Position numbers and translations under genes: made by a program
In this document: positions 45,822 to 54,485 of the stretch, piece after piece
How the letters are laid out: the number at the start of each line of letters is the position of its first letter
How positions within the stretch are numbered: the first letter of the stretch is position 1
The notes under the pieces: generated by a model
Databases searched by the model: none
Told to the model about the DNA's origin: nothing
What the model saw: only the letters and a program-made list of their open reading frames with translations
NCBI GenBank assembly: GCA_963676875.1
Contig: OY781436.1
Location: 186,001 to 250,000 of the forward strand
Direction of reading: 5' to 3'
Length of the DNA stretch: 64,000 nt
Source of the DNA: UBA6244 sp963676875
Lineage (GTDB): Bacteria; Bacteroidota; Bacteroidia; Bacteroidales; F082

Positions 45822-48167
45822 CTAATCCTTGATGCAACGAACACTAAAGCCGTATGCACGGTAGTCTGTATATACGATCGAACCGCCGTTGTCGAAGTAC
45901 AATCGGCGTGACATCGTGCCATCTAATGTACTGCTCCAATAGTAGGCAGCGGAGCCCGTATTGAGGAGTGAGCCCGTCATGTAGTAACGGAAGCCGCCCA
46001 TGGGCAATTTAAGCGGCGAGGCCAAAGCGCCGGCGGAGCCGCTGGGTGACCAGGATAGCCGTTCATTGTTAAGCTCGGTTTCGGTGGGCAAACGGTAGCC
46101 CGACGGACAGGGGTTGTTGATGCCACTTACGCCCTGCCAGAGGTTGTCATTCTGCGGTGTGCGCCAGTCTTTGGGGCTGTTGGGTTCCAGGATAAAGTTG
46201 CTATGACCCGGTACATCGGTAGTTGAATTGGTTGAGGTGGTACCACTAGTACGGCACTGGTGGCCATCGCTCAAACGGCCCCACTGGTAGAGGTCGCCAT
46301 ACGCACTGAAATCATTACTTCTGGTGGCCACCTGAGAGGCTCCCAAGTTGCGGTCCATCCATGTATCACCAGTTGCGGGATTGGTTACATCAACAACCTC
46401 CATTATTGTAATTGTAATGGATGTAGTACGGTTATTGCTGCTTCCGCATGTATTGTTTGCTTTAACACTCAATGTCCCGCTGCTGGTGGGCGAAAAAGTA
46501 ATATTGGTGCCAGTGCCTACCGGTGTGCCACCTCCGCTATACGCCCATGTATAACTTGTTGCTCCGCTCACGGCTGATATACTATAGGTTAATCCAGCTA
46601 ATGCATCACATTGTAGGGGACTTGAGCTTCCTACAATAGTACCGGGCATTTCCGGTACAGCAGGCGAAGTAACCGCCAAACTCCGTGCGGTGCCATTTCC
46701 ACAGATGTTGGAAGGCGTAACGGTGATATTCCCGTCAGAGGTGCCGACAGTAACGGTCATGCTGTTGGTACCTTGTCCGGCGGTAATGGTCCATCCCGTG
46801 GGGACAGCCCAAGTGTAGGTTACGCCGGCCACGTTGGTTACACTATACACTTGTGAGGTGGTTTCGCAAGGGGCGGTGGCTCCGGCAATGACCGATGGTT
46901 GGGCGGGAATGGTGGGTGTGGTAACGGCCAGGGTGGCTGCGGTGCCCACGCCGCAGGTATTAGATGGGGTTACACTGATGTTGCCATCGCCTGTTCCGGC
47001 GGTGACGGTAATGCTGTGGGAATTTTGCCCGGCAGTGATGGTCCACCCTGCAGGTACCGTCCAGGCAAAGGTTACCCCTGCCATGTCGGTTACCGAGTAA
47101 ACGTTACCGGTGCTATTATCGCATGGAGCAACCGGGCCATTAATGGCACTTGCCAAGGGATCAGCCAACGGAGTTACAGCCAAACTCTGCCCCACGCCAT
47201 CCCCACAGGCATTGGAGGGAGTTACGGTGATGTTGCCATCATCGTTGCCTACCGTTACTGTAATTTCATTGGTTCCTTGTCCTGCAGTAATGGTCCAGTC
47301 AGCAGGTATCACCCATGTGTAAACCACACCGCTTACATTGGTTACACTATATGTTGTACTCGATGTTTCGCAAGGAGCATCATTTCCAATAATGGGATCC
47401 GGCTGGGCGGGACTTTCGGCTGCTAACATCTCCCAGTTGGTTCCATTGTAATAATCGATGGTGTTTGAAGTTGTATTATAAACCGTAAGTCCTAACACAG
47501 GCAATATCTGACCTATTTGAGCCTCGGTCATTCTGGGAATTAAAAGTCCTTTTGTGGTGCTGCTTACATCCAAAATTGCTGAAGGATTTGAAGCGCTTCC
47601 ACTTGAATTAATAGCCACCCCTTTTGAAACTAAAGTACCACTTCCCGTAACATTTGAGACAAATGATGAACATACCGTTTTCCACGAACTGCCATTATAA
47701 TATCTGAGGCTTTTCAAGCCAACATCAAAATAAACTAGTCCCAAAACAGGATTTAAGTCCCATTCGGAGGTAGCAGGAATCAGCAATCCACGTGTTGGGG
47801 AGTTCACATCCAAAATTGCAGAACCATTGGCGCTGTTACCATTTTCATTCACAGCTACGCCACCTCCCGGGTTATTGGTACCCACTACTGAAGATTGAAA
47901 GGAATGGGAAAGCTCAAACCAACCTGTACCGTTATAGCAATTGAAGGTCTTTGTGGTAGCATTAAAAATAATTAGACCCTCCGCCGGCGATGGAATACCA
48001 TTGCGCTGTGCATCATACATACGGGGAGGTAAAAACCCCAACTCTGAGCTTTTTACATCCAACATGGCCGAAGGATCAGGCTGCGATCCGTCTTGATTTA
48101 TTGCCACTTGAGCCATGACGGAAAATGCCATCCAGCTCAACATAAACAAGAGTAATAATTTTTTCAT
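45822..48167 (-). CDS. Secreted protein with PKD-like repeats and a FISUMP domain
   Basis: A 781-residue exported protein. Signal peptide residues 1-19 (ending SVMAQ). Three leader repeats follow with AILDVxSxTxGLLIPRM, typical of Bacteroidota tail-fibre-like or surface proteins. Then come three near-identical PKD-like repeats of about 83 residues (APCETSSTTYSVTNVSG ... NITVTPSNACG) and a fourth, diverged one. The C-terminal 170 residues (WMDRNLGASQVAT ... YGFSVRCIKD) form a Fibrobacter succinogenes major paralogous (FISUMP) domain. No type A sorting tail is present. Probably surface or extracellular; function unknown. Confidence 0.83.
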   Translation of the reverse strand: MKKLLLLFMLSWMAFSVMAQVAINQDGSQPDPSAMLDVKSSELGFLPPRMYDAQRNGIPSPAEGLIIFNATTKTFNCYNGTGWFELSHSFQSSVVGTNNPGGGVAVNENGNSANGSAILDVNSPTRGLLIPATSEWDLNPVLGLVYFDVGLKSLRYYNGSSWKTVCSSFVSNVTGSGTLVSKGVAINSSGSASNPSAILDVSSTTKGLLIPRMTEAQIGQILPVLGLTVYNTTSNTIDYYNGTNWEMLAAESPAQPDPIIGNDAPCETSSTTYSVTNVSGVVYTWVIPADWTITAGQGTNEITVTVGNDDGNITVTPSNACGDGVGQSLAVTPLADPLASAINGPVAPCDNSTGNVYSVTDMAGVTFAWTVPAGWTITAGQNSHSITVTAGTGDGNISVTPSNTCGVGTAATLAVTTPTIPAQPSVIAGATAPCETTSQVYSVTNVAGVTYTWAVPTGWTITAGQGTNSMTVTVGTSDGNITVTPSNICGNGTARSLAVTSPAVPEMPGTIVGSSSPLQCDALAGLTYSISAVSGATSYTWAYSGGGTPVGTGTNITFSPTSSGTLSVKANNTCGSSNNRTTSITITIMEVVDVTNPATGDTWMDRNLGASQVATRSNDFSAYGDLYQWGRLSDGHQCRTSGTTSTNSTTDVPGHSNFILEPNSPKDWRTPQNDNLWQGVSGINNPCPSGYRLPTETELNNERLSWSPSGSAGALASPLKLPMGGFRYYMTGSLLNTGSAAYYWSSTLDGTMSRRLYFDNGGSIVYTDYRAYGFSVRCIKD

Positions 48168-48540
48168 TGTTATTTATTTTAGATATGTATTGATTTTCAA
48201 GGATTTAACAAGAACAACAAAACTGAATCACCGGTTCTCAATAATTAAAACCGACAGTCGTATCATGGTTAAAGTACCCCCTTATTAAAAACTCAAATAA
48301 CAGAAGAAAATAGTTAGATTCGAAAAAACTTGCGTCACTATTTCGTTTGGCTAAATATCATAGAGTTACGAAAACGTTCGTACGACATGTATATCGTTGT
48401 TTTACAGTGTTATACAAACAAAAAAATACCCCCATTATACTGATATTCCCTAAGGGATCTATTCAAAAAGTGGTTGATTAATAAGTTTATAAAGGTGAAA
48501 GGAGGAACACCGGAATCTTTGAATCAGGAATCTTTGAATT
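48168..48540. other. Intergenic region upstream of the FISUMP gene
   Basis: No gene is supported. TACCCCC with an AT-rich follow-up occurs at about 48274 and 48427, and ACGAA/TTCGT forms a small inverted repeat near 48378. Either could be a regulator site for the FISUMP gene. The end (48491-48540) is the second copy of the GAATC-TTGAATC repeat and contains GGAATCTTTGAAT twice in tandem. Confidence 0.45.
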
Positions 48541-48652
48541 AGAAACTGTCTAAATTTTTCCCGTAGGCTGTATGTTTGTAAAATCATAAGCCCACCGAGT
48601 TTTTGTATTTTAGTTTTTGAAAAGAAAAAACACAAAAACAAAAAGTAGGCTT

Positions 48653-49723
48653 ATGAAGACTAAAAGTACAAAAATTGATTTTACTGGACAAAATGTTTAT
48701 GTAGGAATTGATATTCATTTGAAAAGCTGGAAGGTAACAATAATGGTAAATGATCGCATTCACAAGACGTATTCGCAGGATCCAAGTGCAGAGGTGCTAT
48801 CTAATTATCTGATTAAGAACTTCCCTGGTGCAATTTACTATTCTGCATATGAAGCCGGATTTTGCGGGTTCAGCGCTCATCGAGAACTTGAGGGTTTTGG
48901 TATTAGAAATATTGTTGTCAACCCTGCTGATATTCCCACTACTGATAAAGAAAAGCGCCAAAAGGAAGACAAGCGCGATAGCCGTAAGATTGCCAAAACG
49001 CTCAAGAATGGTGAACTTGTGGGCATTTATATTCCCAGCATGGGTATGGAAGAGCTTCGTGGACTAGTGCGTTACCGCAAAACATTGGTTAAAGAAATCA
49101 GTCGTCACAAAAGCAGAATCAAGTCCTTTCTTTATTTTAATGGGATAAAAATTCCTTTGGAACTTGATGGACCTTCAAGGCATTGGTCAGGAAGATTCAC
49201 AAAATGGTTAAATGATATCGAACTATCCACTTCGCACGGAAAAATAGTTCTTGAAGACACCTTGGATACATCGTTGCTGCTGCGTAAAAAACTATTAAAG
49301 ATTAACAGGCACCTTAGACAGCTAGACGGGGAGTATGCAAAAAAGTTAAGTCTGTTGCAAACTATCCCCGGAATAGGACTTATAACAGCCATAACCCTTT
49401 TGACCGAAATAGAAGACATTTTACGGTTTAAGAATCTTGACCAGCTTTGTTCGTTTGTGGGCTTAGTTCCGACGACCAATTCATCGGGAGAAAAAGAGAA
49501 CGTTGGCACCATTACACGTAGGAGTAATCTTTTTTTACGTAGTGTCATAGTTGAAGCAGCCTGGGTAGCATCAAAGAAAGATCCGTCACTGATGTATAGT
49601 TATGGATTATTATGTAAAAGAATGGAGCCAAACAAAGCCATAATAAGAATAGCGAAGAAACTGATTAATCGAATAAGGTATGTAATTAAAAATGAAACTG
49701 CATATGTATATTCAGTCATATAA
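48653..49723 (+). CDS. IS110-family transposase (DEDD and Tnp20 domains)
   Basis: A 356-residue recombinase. The N-terminal RuvC-like DEDD domain starts at VYVGIDIHLKSWKV with the first Asp; the next acidic and Asp residues lie in YEAGFCGF and KRDSRKIAKTL. The C-terminal transposase_20 domain has the signature QTIPGIGLITAITLLTEI, with GLVPTTNSSGE and the catalytic serine region after it. The frame is open from a TTG at 48617, but the ATG at 48653 fits the family N-terminus. Full length and apparently intact. IS110 recombinases are guided by a bridge RNA from the element's non-coding end. Confidence 0.93.
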   Translation: MKTKSTKIDFTGQNVYVGIDIHLKSWKVTIMVNDRIHKTYSQDPSAEVLSNYLIKNFPGAIYYSAYEAGFCGFSAHRELEGFGIRNIVVNPADIPTTDKEKRQKEDKRDSRKIAKTLKNGELVGIYIPSMGMEELRGLVRYRKTLVKEISRHKSRIKSFLYFNGIKIPLELDGPSRHWSGRFTKWLNDIELSTSHGKIVLEDTLDTSLLLRKKLLKINRHLRQLDGEYAKKLSLLQTIPGIGLITAITLLTEIEDILRFKNLDQLCSFVGLVPTTNSSGEKENVGTITRRSNLFLRSVIVEAAWVASKKDPSLMYSYGLLCKRMEPNKAIIRIAKKLINRIRYVIKNETAYVYSVI

Positions 49724-49954
49724 TAAAAACGAAATCGGAAATAGAAGCAACTCAATGATAAAGAGACTGTTTGAATTCCCTTGCGGCCCCGAATAGGGTG
49801 TCCGTTACCCGTAGGCCACAGCTCTTATCTATAATAAATTGAACACAGAAATGCGGCTGGTTAAATCATGTCCGCTGATAGAAGGGTGTTTTTATAGACC
49901 GGATTCGTTACAATGAGGGGAAACCGAAGGTGAAGTTTTATACCGAAGGTTCAA

Positions 49955-49986
49955 GAAATTATACTGGGCCTAGGCCCAGTATAATT
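49955..49986. repeat. Perfect 32-base palindrome
   Basis: The left half is AAATTATACTGGGCCT and the right half is its exact reverse complement, with no loop, centred between 49970 and 49971. Confidence 0.95.
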
Positions 49987-50110
49987 TAACAATGAGGGGA
50001 AAACCTTCAGGCTTCGTATTGCCCGATGGTAAAATTGTCAAATTAATAACTCTCTAAAAAAGAAAGAAATAATGAAGAAAAAATTTGGATTACAACATAG
50101 AAGGGAAAGC

Positions 50111-50195
50111 ATATGGGTAGAAAAGGGAATCTTAGTAGGATTGTATCGTCCCTTCCGGGACGAAATAATAGAAGAATTTATTTTTCTACCCATAT
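50111..50195. repeat. 85-base MITE-like or REP-like element
   Basis: ATATGGGTAGAAAA (50111-50124) and TTTTCTACCCATAT (50182-50195) are perfect 14-base inverted ends. Inside is TCGTCCC TTCC GGGACGA (50146-50163). Just outside is GCTCC TAAC GGAGC (50199-50212). It has no coding capacity. Confidence 0.8.
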
Positions 50196-50267
50196 TTGGC
50201 TCCTAACGGAGCTCTATACTAAAATTTAGACAGTTTCTTAGTAAATCAGCCAAGCTTCCCTACCCCA

Positions 50268-51101
50268 CTAAAAATGCCCCGGTCCTTCCTTACAAAAACC
50301 GGGACTTTTGGCTGAGGGGGCTCCGGTTCGTACGGTTCCGTGTGCTCCAAGTGTAATAACAGGGGTGACAGGATCATTGGTGTAAAGCATCACCCAACGG
50401 TGTTGCACGCCCACACAACCTCTGGTAGCGAGGCGCACACGTACCATCCCCTGTTCGCCGGGAAGTATCATCTCAGGAACGGGACTTACCAACTTGCATC
50501 CGGGCGATACCTCTACCCTATTCACCACCACCGGCTGACCTCCCATATTGGTATAGAGGTACGAATAATATATCTTTTTACCACGGTACAAATGCCCGAA
50601 ATCGAAATTGTAATGCTCAAAAATCAATCGGGGAATGGTATCGTAATTAGCCTCAACATCAGCACCTTGGTCGTTTTCGATGATATTGGTCAGCAAATAT
50701 AAAAACTTGTATTTGGCCGTTTCATCATTGGTTTCCAACGACACTTCAGCGCGAAAGGGTCCCAAAGGCAATTCGGGTACAATGTCCAACGAAACCTCGA
50801 TAAACCCTGCCGTATTGGGCAGTAACAGGGGGGGATTGGCCCTGACCGTAACAAACTTACCAATACGTCCATCCTCAATGGTCATGGGCTCGGCACCAAA
50901 ATTATGCACCTGAATGGTAAAGGGAGAAACTACGCCTCGGGGAATATCCGGAATAATCAACTCCAGACTGTCGCTGCCAAAACCCAAATTTCCCACATGG
51001 TATCCGTATTGCTTATAAACGGTGCTGTCAACCAACTGTCCGTGGACGAGTTGCCCCAGCAACATCAACACCAAAAATACGGTTCCCTTCAGTTGTTTCA
51101 T
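50268..51101 (-). CDS. DUF1573 domain exported protein (long form)
   Basis: A 277-residue protein with a signal peptide (LKGTVFLVLMLLGQLVHGQ) and two DUF1573-like immunoglobulin-fold segments (PFTIQVHNFGAEPMTIED and YLYTNMGGQPVVVNRVEVSPGC). These ASPM/MSP-like domains are common in Bacteroidota periplasmic or surface proteins; function unknown. Its ATG overlaps the stop of the Mpl gene upstream by four bases, indicating coupling. The IS110 element ends 29 bases beyond its stop. Confidence 0.8.
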   Translation of the reverse strand: MKQLKGTVFLVLMLLGQLVHGQLVDSTVYKQYGYHVGNLGFGSDSLELIIPDIPRGVVSPFTIQVHNFGAEPMTIEDGRIGKFVTVRANPPLLLPNTAGFIEVSLDIVPELPLGPFRAEVSLETNDETAKYKFLYLLTNIIENDQGADVEANYDTIPRLIFEHYNFDFGHLYRGKKIYYSYLYTNMGGQPVVVNRVEVSPGCKLVSPVPEMILPGEQGMVRVRLATRGCVGVQHRWVMLYTNDPVTPVITLGAHGTVRTGAPSAKSPGFCKEGPGHF

Positions 51102-52465
51102 CGTGCGATATCTTTAGCCAGTTTGGCATGGTTTACCCCATCAAAATTTCCGGAACTCATCATCAACACCACGCAATTTTCGTCCACCTGTTCTTTCAAC
51201 CAGGCCACCATGGTCTCCGAATCGCTGAACACTTCCAATCCCGGACTATCAAACGCCTGTTGTACCTGTTCCTTTTCCAGCATGGGCAACCTTTTCAATT
51301 GCAACGCGTGGGGATTGAAATACACACAGGCGGCATCAGCCGACCCGAGGGCATGTTGATAACCGGAGAGAAAATCCTTATTCAAACTGCTGTATGTGTG
51401 CAATTCAAAACAAGCAACCATCTTACGGTCAGGATATTGGTGCCTTACAGCCGACACAGTGGCTTTCACTTTGGAAGGCGCGTGCGCAAAATCGCGGTAA
51501 TACACCAAAGATTTTGTTTCGATCACCTTTTCCAATCGATTGGCGGCACCCTCAAAACTACCGATGGCAGCATAAAAATCTGCATCCTTAATTCCCATTT
51601 CTCGACACACCCATAAGGCTCCCATTAAGTTCTGCAGGTTATGGCGACCAAATAAACCAATGGGCACCTCCCCTTCAGGTGTAATTAACAGCGTAATGCC
51701 TTTTTCCACACGATGGGGATGAACGTCGTATCCCTGAGTTCGAAGTTGGGGATGTTTATTCACCAAATCAACAAGATATGGGTCTTCCAGGTTGTATAGC
51801 AGCACACCTCCGGGTTGAATTTTCCCGACAAAAATTTCAAACTGTTCGAGGTAATTCTCAAAGGTGGGAAAAACATTCATGTGGTCCCAGGCAATGCCTG
51901 TGAGCAAAGCAATGTGCGGTCCATACCAATGAAATTTGGGACGTAAATCGATGGGTGAACTGAGGTATTCGTCGCCTTCAAATATCATCACAGGGGCATT
52001 GTTGGTCAACCTTACCATCACATCAAAATTCTTGATTTTGGAGCCCACCAGGTAGTCGAAATCAGCATTTTTCCATTTCAATACATGCATGACCATGGAG
52101 GTGATGGTTGTTTTTCCATGACTTCCGCCAATCACCACCCGTTGCTTATAGGCAGCATGTTGGGCCAAAAATTCGGGATAGGACATCACATGGATTCCCG
52201 CCCTTTGAGCTTCAAGCAATTCAGGATTATCGGCCTTGGCGTGCATACCTAAAATAATGGCATCCAACTCCTTGGTGATCTTTTCCGGAAACCAACCCAT
52301 TTCGGCGGGTAGTAACCCATACGAGAGGAGTCGTCCTTTGGAAGGTTCAAAAATTTCGTCATCCGATCCACTCACCATGTGACCGGTTTGTTGTAGTGCG
52401 ATGGCCAGGTTGTGCATGGCACTTCCGCCTATGGCAATAAAATGTACTCTCATGCTTTCATTCAT
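51098..52465 (-). CDS. mpl: Murein peptide ligase Mpl-like Mur ligase
   Basis: A 455-residue Mur ligase. The N-terminal Rossmann domain has VHFIAIGGSAMHNLA, the ATP loop is GGSHGKTTITSM (near residue 113), and the central domain has EGDEYLSS and WDHMNVF. HAPSKVKATVSAVR marks the ligase C-domain. This set fits Mpl, which rejoins recycled L-Ala-D-Glu-mDAP peptide to UDP-MurNAc, rather than MurC. The start may be the ATG at 52465 or at 52453. A 20-base palindrome sits just upstream. The DUF1573 gene is coupled downstream. Confidence 0.9.
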   Translation of the reverse strand: MNESMRVHFIAIGGSAMHNLAIALQQTGHMVSGSDDEIFEPSKGRLLSYGLLPAEMGWFPEKITKELDAIILGMHAKADNPELLEAQRAGIHVMSYPEFLAQHAAYKQRVVIGGSHGKTTITSMVMHVLKWKNADFDYLVGSKIKNFDVMVRLTNNAPVMIFEGDEYLSSPIDLRPKFHWYGPHIALLTGIAWDHMNVFPTFENYLEQFEIFVGKIQPGGVLLYNLEDPYLVDLVNKHPQLRTQGYDVHPHRVEKGITLLITPEGEVPIGLFGRHNLQNLMGALWVCREMGIKDADFYAAIGSFEGAANRLEKVIETKSLVYYRDFAHAPSKVKATVSAVRHQYPDRKMVACFELHTYSSLNKDFLSGYQHALGSADAACVYFNPHALQLKRLPMLEKEQVQQAFDSPGLEVFSDSETMVAWLKEQVDENCVVLMMSSGNFDGVNHAKLAKDIAR

Positions 52466-52468
52466 TGA

Positions 52469-52488
52469 CTCATTGAAATTTCAATGAG
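52469..52488. promoter_or_regulatory. 20-base perfect palindrome upstream of mpl
   Basis: CTCATTGAAA is followed directly by its reverse complement, three bases from the ATG at 52465. It could be a repressor site or a translation-blocking hairpin in the mpl leader. TACTTTTA, a one-mismatch -7 element on the minus strand, lies at 52514-52521, so the palindrome would be inside the 5' leader. Confidence 0.6.
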
Positions 52489-52666
52489 GGTAACACACAT
52501 CTCAAAAACGACGTAAAAGTACCAGAAAATTTATATTTCACCACTTTTTATGAACCCTGGAAGCTCTATTTAAAAAGATTACAAGCATCGCACAAAAAAT
52601 TTAACCTGTAATCAAGTGAAATATATTCAATTATGGCTACATTTACACACAAGAAACAAAATACCG

Positions 52667-53515
52667 ATGATTCGACACGCTACCATCCTGTTCGATAAAA
52701 TCCGCAATGGCTGGGAAAAACCGGGGTTCATTCGAACATTATCCATGATACTGATTTTGGTATATGTGGGCGCGGTGGCCTTGATATTCCTCCATTCCAA
52801 TGGTTATATCAACACCACTTTGGTTGCCATTCCGACCAACTATTTTAAAGCTATCGAGCTGGTATTCACTCTATTGCTTTTTTTCGAAGTAATCAACCTG
52901 GTGTTTTCCTTGGAGAAAAGTATCTCCAACTCCATGGTTGTTCAACTGGAAATACTATCGCTTATCCTACTCCGAAGTGCCTTTAAAGTGTTTGGTGAAC
53001 TTCCTGACGACTTCCTTTGGGAAGAACTTACCCATCAGGCTATCAATCTATTTGCCGATTCGTTTGGCTCTTTACTTATATTTGTAGGCATAATTTTGGT
53101 AAAAAAATGGGAAAAACCACTCACCATTTGTCAGTCGCAGGATAGCCTTACCCGCTTTGTTAATGTAAAAAAGATGCTGGCCTTGCTCATGCTGATCGTT
53201 TTTACGGGACTTATTCTGGCCGATATTTACTATTTCTTTGCCCAAAAAGAGACCTTTAACTTCTTTCATATTTTTTATACCATTCTGATATTCACGGATA
53301 TCCTAATTGTACTCATTTCGCTTCGCTATGGAAATTCGTACCTGCTGCTATTCCGGAACTCGGGATATGCATTGGCCACTGTTATCATTCGTTTTGCACT
53401 CAGTGCTCCTTCCCCACTCAATGCCATTCTGGGAATTACAGCCATGCTATTTATACTATCCATCGTGCTGGTTTATAACAAATTGGGCAAATCATACAAA
53501 CCGGAGACATCTTAA
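52667..53515 (+). CDS. Polytopic membrane protein, unknown function
   Basis: A 282-residue integral membrane protein with about seven hydrophobic segments (for example LILVYVGAVALIFL, AIELVFTLLLFFEVINLVF, LLMLIVFTGLILADIYYF, LFILSIVLVYNKLG). No catalytic or transport motif is recognised. The open frame begins at a GTG at 52616, but TACATTTA, a near -7 element at 52638-52645, lies in that extension and the ATG at 52667 is favoured. A universal stress protein gene follows 88 bases downstream. Confidence 0.75.
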   Translation: MIRHATILFDKIRNGWEKPGFIRTLSMILILVYVGAVALIFLHSNGYINTTLVAIPTNYFKAIELVFTLLLFFEVINLVFSLEKSISNSMVVQLEILSLILLRSAFKVFGELPDDFLWEELTHQAINLFADSFGSLLIFVGIILVKKWEKPLTICQSQDSLTRFVNVKKMLALLMLIVFTGLILADIYYFFAQKETFNFFHIFYTILIFTDILIVLISLRYGNSYLLLFRNSGYALATVIIRFALSAPSPLNAILGITAMLFILSIVLVYNKLGKSYKPETS

Positions 53516-53603
53516 TAATATCAACCTACTACCATAGTTTTTTAAAATAATCCGGACAACCAAACTAAAAATCAGTAATTTTAACCTTTTAAAAACGACC
53601 ACC

Positions 53604-54473
53604 ATGAAAACCATCCTAATACCAGTCGATTTTTCTGACAACTCCTTGATTACCTGTAAATATGCTTTGAGAATGGTCAATCCTGCCGTTCCAACTACCC
53701 TCCATTTACTGCATATTTATCCCGACCAGCTCATGATACCCGATAGCAGTTTTCCTTCGGGCATCGATAGCGACGCCTTTATGAATGTGCAATTTATTGA
53801 AGAGTTACGCAACCAATCGGAAGAAAGCATGAAAAGCCTCCTAAAAAAGTTGGAGCAATTGATTGCCGAAAAAAAGATGGACAACCTGATCGTAACACAC
53901 AAAATCTCCGGCGGTGATCCCGAATGGGAAATTAAAAATCAATGTGAAGAATTATCGCCCGAGATCATCATCATGGGAACTCACGGCACCGGAAAAAAAG
54001 GCTTTCTGGAAGGCATTATGGCTGAAAAAATCATGGACCATGCCAACGTGCCCGTTATTGCGGTTCCGGCCAACACGCAAAAATGCACCATACAAAAAAT
54101 CATGTATGCCAGCAATGGCAGTGAGAAGGATTTTGCCAAAATCAAGTTGTTGGAAAGTCTGTTCAAACCCCACGAAGTAGAAATATTTGTGGTTCATTTT
54201 TCCTTAAAAAATGACAAAGCAACCAGAGAATCGTTTATGACCGACCTGAAGGAAGCACTGACCATTGACAAGAAATTATCCGGCTTTCACTTTTTCACGG
54301 TGGAAGCCTCCGACAAACAAAGTGATTTGGAGACCTTTGTGAAAGAAAAAAACATCGACACCATCGCATTTATTTCCCATAAAACCAATATTTTCAAGTC
54401 GTTGTTCAGTAACGATATCACGAAAAAAGATTTTTTCAAACTGGGATTGCCCATGTTGGCCATGCACGAATAG
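53604..54473 (+). CDS. Universal stress protein, tandem UspA domains
   Basis: A 289-residue protein with two UspA domains. The first starts MKTILIPVDFSDNS and ends with IIIMGTHGTGKKGFLEGIMAE ... VPVIAVP, keeping the glycine-rich nucleotide-binding loop. The second (IQKIMYASNGSEKD ...) is diverged and lacks that loop. Cytoplasmic; role in stress response inferred from family. It converges with the glycosyltransferase gene 12 bases downstream. TAATTTTA upstream near 53575 is a one-mismatch -7 element. Confidence 0.92.
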   Translation: MKTILIPVDFSDNSLITCKYALRMVNPAVPTTLHLLHIYPDQLMIPDSSFPSGIDSDAFMNVQFIEELRNQSEESMKSLLKKLEQLIAEKKMDNLIVTHKISGGDPEWEIKNQCEELSPEIIIMGTHGTGKKGFLEGIMAEKIMDHANVPVIAVPANTQKCTIQKIMYASNGSEKDFAKIKLLESLFKPHEVEIFVVHFSLKNDKATRESFMTDLKEALTIDKKLSGFHFFTVEASDKQSDLETFVKEKNIDTIAFISHKTNIFKSLFSNDITKKDFFKLGLPMLAMHE

Positions 54474-54485
54474 GAGATGATTTCC

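Larger units (their letters stand above)
49724..50220. other. Non-coding 3' part of the IS110 element with palindromes
   Basis: This 500-base stretch has no open frame of note. It contains ACAATGAGGGGAAA twice (49910-49923 and 49988-50001), ACCGAAGGT twice, and between them a perfect 32-base palindrome (49955-49986). Then comes an 85-base structure bounded by inverted repeats at 50111-50195. It is a candidate site for the element's guide (bridge) RNA and its ends. Confidence 0.6.
48541..50238 (+). mobile_element. IS110-family insertion element with 18-bp inverted ends
   Basis: AGAAACTGTCTAAATTTT at 48541-48558 is repeated as its exact reverse complement at 50221-50238. They enclose one IS110-type transposase gene and a 500-base non-coding 3' part, 1,698 bases in all. 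No clear target duplication flanks them. Perfect terminal inverted repeats are not typical of IS110 elements, so the pair may belong to the element, to an older element, or to the target. Confidence 0.75.

Noticed and set aside
45822..46400. Diversity-generating retroelement acting on the FISUMP domain
   Set aside because: No reverse transcriptase gene and no template repeat matching the C-terminal coding region are present in the window.
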